39,091 nt of DNA from Paludibacteraceae bacterium (lineage in GTDB: Bacteria; Bacteroidota; Bacteroidia; Bacteroidales; Paludibacteraceae), in NCBI GenBank assembly GCA_017450605.1, contig JAFSTG010000076.1, positions 1 through 39,091 on the forward strand. Direction: 5' to 3'. Position numbers and translations under genes: made by a program. Position 1 is the first letter of the stretch; every line of letters starts with the position of its first letter. Below the pieces are notes generated by a model, which made no database searches, was not told the DNA's origin, and was given only the letters and a program-made list of their open reading frames with translations. Shown in pieces: positions 34,518 to 39,091 of the stretch.

Positions 34518-35324
34518 ATGAATAGTAAATACGCTTTAGTAACCGGTGCATCGTCTGGAATAGGCAAATGCTATGCTCAGATACTTGCCCGCGATTATCA
34601 TTATAACCTACTGCTTGTTAGCAATCAGCAGAAAGAACTACAGGATGTGGCTGAGTACTTAAGCACCGAATATAAGATTAAAGCCATACCACATTACTGC
34701 GACCTTGCCCGCACAGATGCAGCAAAGCAACTATACGACTGGTGCCGGGAAGCGGAGTATGAAGTAGATGTACTGATTAACAACGCAGGAATGTTTTTTT
34801 GGAAGACCCTTATTGATGTCGATCCCAAGAAGATAGAATGCATGCTGCTCGTTCACATGCATACTCTTGCAATGATGTGTCGCTACTTTGGCGAGGCGAT
34901 GTGCAGGCGAGGCAGTGGTTACATACTCAATATGTCGTCGCTTACGTATAAAATGACCTTCCCCGGTATTCAGTGTTATAACTCCACTAAAGCCTTTGTA
35001 TATAGTTTCTCAAAGTCTCTGTGGTACGAGTTTAAGCCATTAGGTGTAAAAGTATGCACTCTCACTCCCGGAGCCATCGATACTCCACTTTACGGTCTGA
35101 ACGATAAAGCCCGCCGTTTGCTCGTCAGATTCGGAATATCGTTCACACCTATGCGATTTGCTGCAATTGCACTCAAGCGAATGTTCAAAGGACGCAAAAC
35201 GGCAATGCCGGGATGGATTAACCATATCGCATTACCCATTATCATTCACCTTCCTGACTGGGCTATTTTCTTTGCCATGAAACGCTTACCGCAATACGAA
35301 GGAATATATAATCGAAGGTCGTAG
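34518..35324 (+). CDS. Short-chain dehydrogenase/reductase (SDR)
   Basis: 268 residues, the classical SDR size. NAD(P) is bound by TGASSGIG (residues 9-16). VLINNAG is the central strand, NMSS holds the catalytic Ser, and YNSTK gives catalytic Tyr154 and Lys158. A basic residue near the first strand end and the C-terminal hydrophobic/basic segment (GWINHIALPIIIHLPDW) recall membrane-associated SDRs of the DltE/YqjQ type. The substrate is unknown. The last codons (Arg-Arg-Ser) begin a heptanucleotide array. First gene of a three-gene plus-strand run. Confidence 0.88.
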   Translation: MNSKYALVTGASSGIGKCYAQILARDYHYNLLLVSNQQKELQDVAEYLSTEYKIKAIPHYCDLARTDAAKQLYDWCREAEYEVDVLINNAGMFFWKTLIDVDPKKIECMLLVHMHTLAMMCRYFGEAMCRRGSGYILNMSSLTYKMTFPGIQCYNSTKAFVYSFSKSLWYEFKPLGVKVCTLTPGAIDTPLYGLNDKARRLLVRFGISFTPMRFAAIALKRMFKGRKTAMPGWINHIALPIIIHLPDWAIFFAMKRLPQYEGIYNRRS

Positions 35325-35358
35325 GTAGCAGGTAGAAAGTAGCAGGAAGCAGGGAACA
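35317..35358. repeat. Six heptanucleotide units starting in the SDR stop region
   Basis: In-register units on the plus strand: GGTCGTA, GGTAGCA, then GGTAGAA, AGTAGCA, then GGAAGCA, GGGAACA. The SDR stop TAG (35322-35324) falls across units 1 and 2. This is the clearest of the arrays. Confidence 0.85.
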
Positions 35359-35436
35359 CCGGTTTCCAACCGACGATAGAATTGAGAAAAGGATAGTAAT
35401 GGAGAACACTAATTTTGAAAATTAACAACTATTTAG

Positions 35437-36048
35437 ATGAATAAATTCGACATTTTCCGTTCTGCCATAATGGCAGGAATATGTATTGGTATAGCAGGAT
35501 TCGGATATCTTGTTAACTCCACTTTTGGCATGTTTCTTTTCGCGTTTGGGCTGGCTGCTGTTGTGCAATACAAACTCAAACTCTTTACCGGCACTGCGGG
35601 ATTCGTTGAGAGCAAAAGCGATTTACTCGACCTCCTTATTATCCTTGCAGGTAATGTTGTAGGTTGCTTGTGCGTTGCGCTCTTATCACGTTGCTCAAAT
35701 TTCGAACTACAAACAGCAGCCGAAGCACTACTCGACAAACGACTCACCAACGGACCTCTTAATGCATCCTTATTATCAATTGGTTGCGGATTTCTTATGA
35801 CAACAGCAGTAACCTTTGCTCGTAAGTCGAAGGAGTTTGCTGATTGGCTTCCACTGCTATTCGCAGTACCCATGTTCATTCTTTGTGGATTTCCGCACTG
35901 CATAGCAGATAGTTTCTATTATCTCTGCTGCAGCCCCAAAAAGTTACTTAGCGAACCAATGTTTCCGCTGTTGTATGCAGGTATAATAACCGGTAATTTT
36001 ATAGGATGTAACCTGTACCGACTACTAATAAAGGTGAAAAGCAATTAG
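35437..36048 (+). CDS. Small formate/nitrite transporter (FNT)-family channel
   Basis: 203 residues, shorter than the usual 250-285. It has six hydrophobic segments: about 8-25, 27-44, 63-83, 105-125, 135-152 and 175-195. The FNT signatures are recognisable: KLKLFTGTAGFV matches the LFTG loop before helix 3, and GFPHCIADSFYY matches the G-x-x-H-x-x-A/S-N/D-M/S segment with the central pore His. The family conducts small monovalent anions such as formate, nitrite, hydrosulfide or lactate. Shortening is in the N-terminus and loops. The last residues (VKSN) lie in GGTGAAA-type repeat DNA. Confidence 0.75.
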   Translation: MNKFDIFRSAIMAGICIGIAGFGYLVNSTFGMFLFAFGLAAVVQYKLKLFTGTAGFVESKSDLLDLLIILAGNVVGCLCVALLSRCSNFELQTAAEALLDKRLTNGPLNASLLSIGCGFLMTTAVTFARKSKEFADWLPLLFAVPMFILCGFPHCIADSFYYLCCSPKKLLSEPMFPLLYAGIITGNFIGCNLYRLLIKVKSN

Positions 36049-36067
36049 ACATTAAAAATATATAAAT

Positions 36068-36103
36068 TCTGTTAAATCTGAAAAATCTGTGTTATCTGCG
36101 TGA
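36068..36103. repeat. Four 9-base units beginning TCTG
   Basis: In-register units TCTGTTAAA, TCTGAAAAA, then TCTGTGTTA, TCTGCGTGA, followed by AATTCC. Period 9, different from the neighbouring heptad arrays. It lies in the 117-base gap between the FNT and GT2 genes. Confidence 0.75.
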
Positions 36104-36111
36104 AATTCCAT

Positions 36112-36160
36112 TTAGAAAAGTGAAAAGTAAAAGGTAAAGAAATAAGAAATTAGAAATATA
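36112..36160. repeat. Seven heptanucleotide units before the GT2 gene
   Basis: In-register units on the plus strand include TTAGAAA, AGTGAAA, then AGTAAAA, GGTAAAG, then AAATAAG, AAATTAG and AAATATA. The array ends five bases before the GT2 start codon at 36166, so it occupies the ribosome-binding region, where no classical Shine-Dalgarno sequence is seen. Confidence 0.7.
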
Positions 36161-36165
36161 AATTC

Positions 36166-37137
36166 ATGCTTTCCATCATTGTCCCTATATATAATGTTGA
36201 GCAGTATCTGCATAAATGCGTCGATAGTCTCTTGCAACAGGATATTGCACCAACTGATTACGAGATACTGCTCATCGACGATGGCTCAACCGACAACTCG
36301 GCTCAGATAGCCGATTATTATGCAGAGCAACATGAAAATATACATGTCGTTCATCAAAACAACGCAGGACTGAGCGATGCACGAAACGTAGGTATCGACA
36401 AAGCAAAAGGCGACTTCGTTATGTTTGTCGATTCCGACGATTTTCTTGAGCCTTGTGTGCTTGGCACGTTAATTAAAAAAATGAAAGATGATAATCTCGA
36501 TATTCTAAGATTTAATTATCAAAATGTGAACGAGAATTATGAGCCATATAACCCCAATAAGACTTACAAACCGTTCGTTGATTTTCGAGATGAGGTATGC
36601 GACGGACAGACATTTCTCAACCAAAGGTTAGGAGGAGCATGTTATGCATGTCAGTTTATTTTAAAAAATAAATTCACCCACACGACGAGATTCATGCCTG
36701 GCAGATACTACGAAGATATGCTCTGGACTCCTGAGGTGCTACTCCGCGCACAGCGAGTAACCTCGATTGATACCATAGTTTATAATTACTTCACTCGCGC
36801 AGACTCGATAACTAAATCTCCTAACCCGAGTAAAGTTCGTAAACGCATTGAAGACAGTATGTTTGTTGTTGAAACCTACTTGCAAATGAAGCGAGACGTA
36901 ACAGACAGCCGCTGGTTCGATTCTGCTATAGCACAAAAAGTAGTGAATGTCTTGCAAACGGTAGCCACTAACTTCCCCACCGAACTCGACTCCTACCTCT
37001 CGCGTATTAAGGCTCTGAATGTATTTCCACTGCACGACTATCACGCCACAAAATTTTTCCGCAGAAAACTTTTCCTCATCAATCTCAGTCCCCTACTCTT
37101 CTGCTATCTTATGCAAGTCGTAGGTCGTAGTAGGTAA
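36166..37137 (+). CDS. Family 2 glycosyltransferase
   Basis: 323 residues, GT-A fold. The N-terminus SIIVPIYNVEQYLHKCVDSL, the LIDDGSTDNS strand and the metal-binding FVDSDDFL (Asp89-Ser-Asp91-Asp92) are those of inverting GT2 enzymes that build surface polysaccharide or glycolipid. The middle GGACYACQFILK and RYYEDMLWTPEVL (ED acid motif) are typical of Bacteroidales GT2 proteins. The last residues (QVVGRSR) are encoded by repeat DNA at 37116-37150. The donor and acceptor are unknown. It is third in the plus-strand run and convergent with susD. Confidence 0.92.
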   Translation: MLSIIVPIYNVEQYLHKCVDSLLQQDIAPTDYEILLIDDGSTDNSAQIADYYAEQHENIHVVHQNNAGLSDARNVGIDKAKGDFVMFVDSDDFLEPCVLGTLIKKMKDDNLDILRFNYQNVNENYEPYNPNKTYKPFVDFRDEVCDGQTFLNQRLGGACYACQFILKNKFTHTTRFMPGRYYEDMLWTPEVLLRAQRVTSIDTIVYNYFTRADSITKSPNPSKVRKRIEDSMFVVETYLQMKRDVTDSRWFDSAIAQKVVNVLQTVATNFPTELDSYLSRIKALNVFPLHDYHATKFFRRKLFLINLSPLLFCYLMQVVGRSR

Positions 37138-37150
37138 TAGGTAGGCAATA
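37116..37150. repeat. Five heptanucleotide units spanning the GT2 stop codon
   Basis: In-register units AGTCGTA, GGTCGTA, then GTAGGTA, ATAGGTA and GGCAATA. The GT2 stop TAA (37135-37137) falls across units 3 and 4. This is nearly the same wording as the array at 35317-35358 and the reverse complement of part of 5514-5553. Confidence 0.85.
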
Positions 37151-37163
37151 TTTTTATATTTTT

Positions 37164-38786
37164 TCAGTATCCCGCATTCTGTTTAATGCTTTTATTCATA
37201 TCGAGAAGCGACTGAGGAATAGGGAAAACGGTGGTAAATCCATACGAGTCGTGTTCACCCTCTACCTGTTGTCTCTGCGATAATCGATACTGACGTGTGA
37301 ATATTCGCTGACGTATCATATCTTGACGGCGCCAACCTTCCCATACCAACTCGCGTTGCCGCTCTGCATATATATTTTCGAGTGTAGGCTCTATATCCGG
37401 CATTTGCGCCCTACTCCTCACTAAATGTAATTTCTCTGAGGGGTCTTGCCCCAAATGCTCCATAGCCTCGGCTTCCATAAGTAGGACATCTGCATAGCGA
37501 TACAACACTATATCGTTATGCCGCAAAGTACCGTCAACAATAGCATTGGGGTCGATTTCGTACTTATACATACGAGCACCTGCAGTGGCTATATACCTGC
37601 TCGAGGTCAGGTTCTGCTCAACCTCGAGCGGCATATACACCAAAATGCTACCATTGCTGAGCGTTAGCGGTTCATCGTCAACATATATAGTGTCGGCAAA
37701 AAAGCACATTGAGAAGCGATTATCCTGTCGGCTTGTCCCATAAGAAAAAGCCTCAAGCGTTTCAAGCGTGGCACAGGTGCCGTTCTCACCTCCATATCCT
37801 ATAGAAGAAGCATGCTGATAATGCAACGAACGGAACTGATATTTATAACGTTGACTATACAAAGTGGGGTCCATAGGGATGACAAATATATTCTCTCTTG
37901 ACACCTCATTTCTAACCGAAAAACAGGTTGTATAGTCGCCGTCGAGCACATGACCAGCCTGACGTATCACCTCGGCATAAAAACACACTGCCTGCCATGC
38001 ATTCTTGCATTGTCCTCCACACGAGAAATAAACATTGCTTGCATCTACAAACACCTCATCTGTCCAATCATCGTCGGTGTAGATAGCAGCATTTAAAGCC
38101 AATTTCATAAGCAGAAAAGCTGCCACAGGTTGCGTAAAATGCCCATATGTGGAGCCGAATACGTTTGAAGGTTGTACAACTAAATATGGTAATACGTCGG
38201 TTAGTTCCGTGCGTACAAAGTCGAACACCTCTGAGCGTGAAGCAACATCTGTAACCGTTTGATTTGCTTCTGTGAGTATTGGTACGCGTGCAAACAAGTC
38301 GAGCAAGTAATAATAGTACATTGCCCTCAGCCCTCTTACTTCAGCTTGGTAGGCCTGCAATTCGTCGGACGACAGTAGATATGAGTATTTGTCGAGCAAG
38401 CAGAGCGAGTTGTTACACATCACCACACATTTAAATAGGTAGTTCCATGCGTTTTCACATACTTCGTTTTCAGCCGACCACGTATGCTGAAACAGACTTA
38501 GCCACAAGCCTCCATCTTGCCAATCGCCGCCACGTACAGGAATGATTGCCTCGTCGGATGTAAGTGTAAGCAAATCGTAAACGCCACGATATGTGCCATG
38601 CAACCCTTCGCCATCAACATCACTTCCTATGAGCGAATACAGATTAGCAACCGCCACATTACGAAGCGAAGCAGCATCTTCTATCACCTGCTCTTCCTTA
38701 AGTTCTGAAACTGGATTTTCATTTAAAAAAGAACATGCACAACAAAGCGACGACAAGCCAAGTAATATGTAATGTAAAATTTTCAT
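37164..38786 (-). CDS. susD: SusD/RagB-family outer-membrane lipoprotein
   Basis: 540 residues from the ATG at 38786. The longer ORF start at 38861 lies inside the susC 3' end and adds no signal. The signal peptide MKILHYILLGLSSLCCAC gives a probable lipid Cys before SFLNENPVSELKEEQVI, the usual SusD opening. The N-terminal RagB/SusD helical region contains LRNVAVANLYSL, VRGLRAMYYYYLLDLFARVP (the TPR-like core) and, later, DIVLYRYADVLLMEAEAMEHLG and AERQRELVWEGWRRQDMIR, all SusD signatures. Such proteins cap a SusC transporter and bind a glycan or peptide at the surface. It follows susC by 4 bases and ends the transcript; no glycoside hydrolase lies downstream. The ligand is unknown. Confidence 0.93.
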   Translation of the reverse strand: MKILHYILLGLSSLCCACSFLNENPVSELKEEQVIEDAASLRNVAVANLYSLIGSDVDGEGLHGTYRGVYDLLTLTSDEAIIPVRGGDWQDGGLWLSLFQHTWSAENEVCENAWNYLFKCVVMCNNSLCLLDKYSYLLSSDELQAYQAEVRGLRAMYYYYLLDLFARVPILTEANQTVTDVASRSEVFDFVRTELTDVLPYLVVQPSNVFGSTYGHFTQPVAAFLLMKLALNAAIYTDDDWTDEVFVDASNVYFSCGGQCKNAWQAVCFYAEVIRQAGHVLDGDYTTCFSVRNEVSRENIFVIPMDPTLYSQRYKYQFRSLHYQHASSIGYGGENGTCATLETLEAFSYGTSRQDNRFSMCFFADTIYVDDEPLTLSNGSILVYMPLEVEQNLTSSRYIATAGARMYKYEIDPNAIVDGTLRHNDIVLYRYADVLLMEAEAMEHLGQDPSEKLHLVRSRAQMPDIEPTLENIYAERQRELVWEGWRRQDMIRQRIFTRQYRLSQRQQVEGEHDSYGFTTVFPIPQSLLDMNKSIKQNAGY

Positions 38787-38790
38787 TTTC

Positions 38791-39091
38791 TTAGAACTGC
38801 AATAGCAAAGCCACACTATATGTCCTCGACACGGGATACGAATTTTTGTCGTCAACTCCAAGTGTTGAGTTGATAACCGAACTATTAATTATTGGTGTAA
38901 GACCTGAATATGCCGAGATTGTGGCAAGGTTATTAACCGAGGCAGAGACACGCAAACGACTGACACGAGTTTGAGGCTTCAGCGGAATATTATAACCTAT
39001 TGTCAGATAGTCGATGTTAACATAATCGCCTCGTTCGAGCCAATAGTCAGTTACGGTCATGTCGTTGATATAGAGTTTGCTTGCCGTAGTC
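38791..39091 (-). CDS. susC: SusC-family TonB-dependent receptor, C-terminal part
   Basis: Partial; the gene runs off the right edge of the window. The 100 visible codons encode the end of the barrel: GDYVNIDYLTIGYNIPL, RLRVSASVNNLATISAYSGL, the SusC-typical turn PVSRTYSVALLLQF, and the aromatic terminal residue that the outer-membrane assembly machinery recognises. It is followed at 4 bases by SusD. SusC forms the outer-membrane barrel of nutrient-uptake systems. Confidence 0.9.
   Translation of the reverse strand, partial: TTASKLYINDMTVTDYWLERGDYVNIDYLTIGYNIPLKPQTRVSRLRVSASVNNLATISAYSGLTPIINSSVINSTLGVDDKNSYPVSRTYSVALLLQF

Noticed and set aside
38787-38861. Longer susD start at 38861
   Set aside because: It overlaps the susC 3' end by 71 bases and puts the lipoprotein signal 25 residues inside; the ATG at 38786 gives a normal signal.
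37164-39091. Polysaccharide utilisation locus with defined glycan
   Set aside because: Only SusD and the end of SusC are visible, with no glycoside hydrolase or regulator, so no substrate can be proposed.

Overview
The window comes from a chromosome of the order Bacteroidales (phylum Bacteroidota). The evidence is a SusC/SusD pair, a TonB receptor followed by a DUF4249 lipoprotein, DUF4293 and SIMPL proteins, a type IX secretion (T9SS) type A sorting domain, and several promoters of the Bacteroidetes form TTTG-N19/20-TAnnTTTG about 20 to 40 bases before start codons. The family cannot be fixed from the sequence. Coding density is high. The largest gene-free stretches are 11803-11980, 21431-21601 and 34363-34517, all under 180 bases and holding promoters or a terminator. 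I see no rRNA, tRNA, CRISPR array or phage gene.

Layout, left to right. (1) Bases 1-137 hold two direct copies of a 22-base sequence, probably one end of a mobile element lying outside the window; it cuts into the 3' end of a giant beta-helix surface protein gene (94-4545, minus). (2) Upstream of that gene on the minus strand lie rfbD, rfbC, rfbB and rfbA (dTDP-L-rhamnose synthesis), an M3 peptidase and a T9SS cargo protein. All face the same way and may form one long transcript from a promoter near 11840. (3) 11981-13270 is a single-gene lipoprotein unit with its own promoter and terminator; the protein has six copies of a Cys-Trp...Cys repeat I do not recognise. (4) 13395-17466 holds an S9 peptidase lipoprotein and a secreted metallophosphoesterase. 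(5) 17534-21430 is gyrA followed by a TPR protein. (6) 21602-23722 is a compact queF-queC-queD-queE operon for the queuosine precursor preQ1. (7) A plus-strand gene (23813-25069) encodes a secreted protein with a carboxypeptidase-regulatory-like domain. (8) 25133-34362 is an eight-gene minus-strand run led by rseP: rseP, a WlbB-like acetyltransferase, a TonB receptor, DUF4249, DUF4293, a Gfo/Idh/MocA oxidoreductase, a two-TM protein with a degenerate Nudix-like domain, and a SIMPL protein. (9) 34518-37137 holds a plus-strand SDR, a small FNT-family channel and a GT2 glycosyltransferase. (10) The right edge holds a SusD gene and the 3' end of its susC partner.

The theme is envelope biology: O-antigen or capsule sugar supply and transfer, surface-protein export, outer-membrane uptake and envelope proteolysis, with housekeeping genes (gyrA, que) between.

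The most unusual signals are: (a) imperfect heptanucleotide-period DNA that fills many short gaps between co-directional genes and runs into stop codons, so that it encodes the C-terminal residues of several unrelated proteins; (b) the six-repeat lipoprotein; (c) the membrane-anchored degenerate Nudix-like protein; and (d) the apparent loss of the C-terminal sorting domain of the giant beta-helix protein at a repeat junction. No complete new defence or mobile system is visible.
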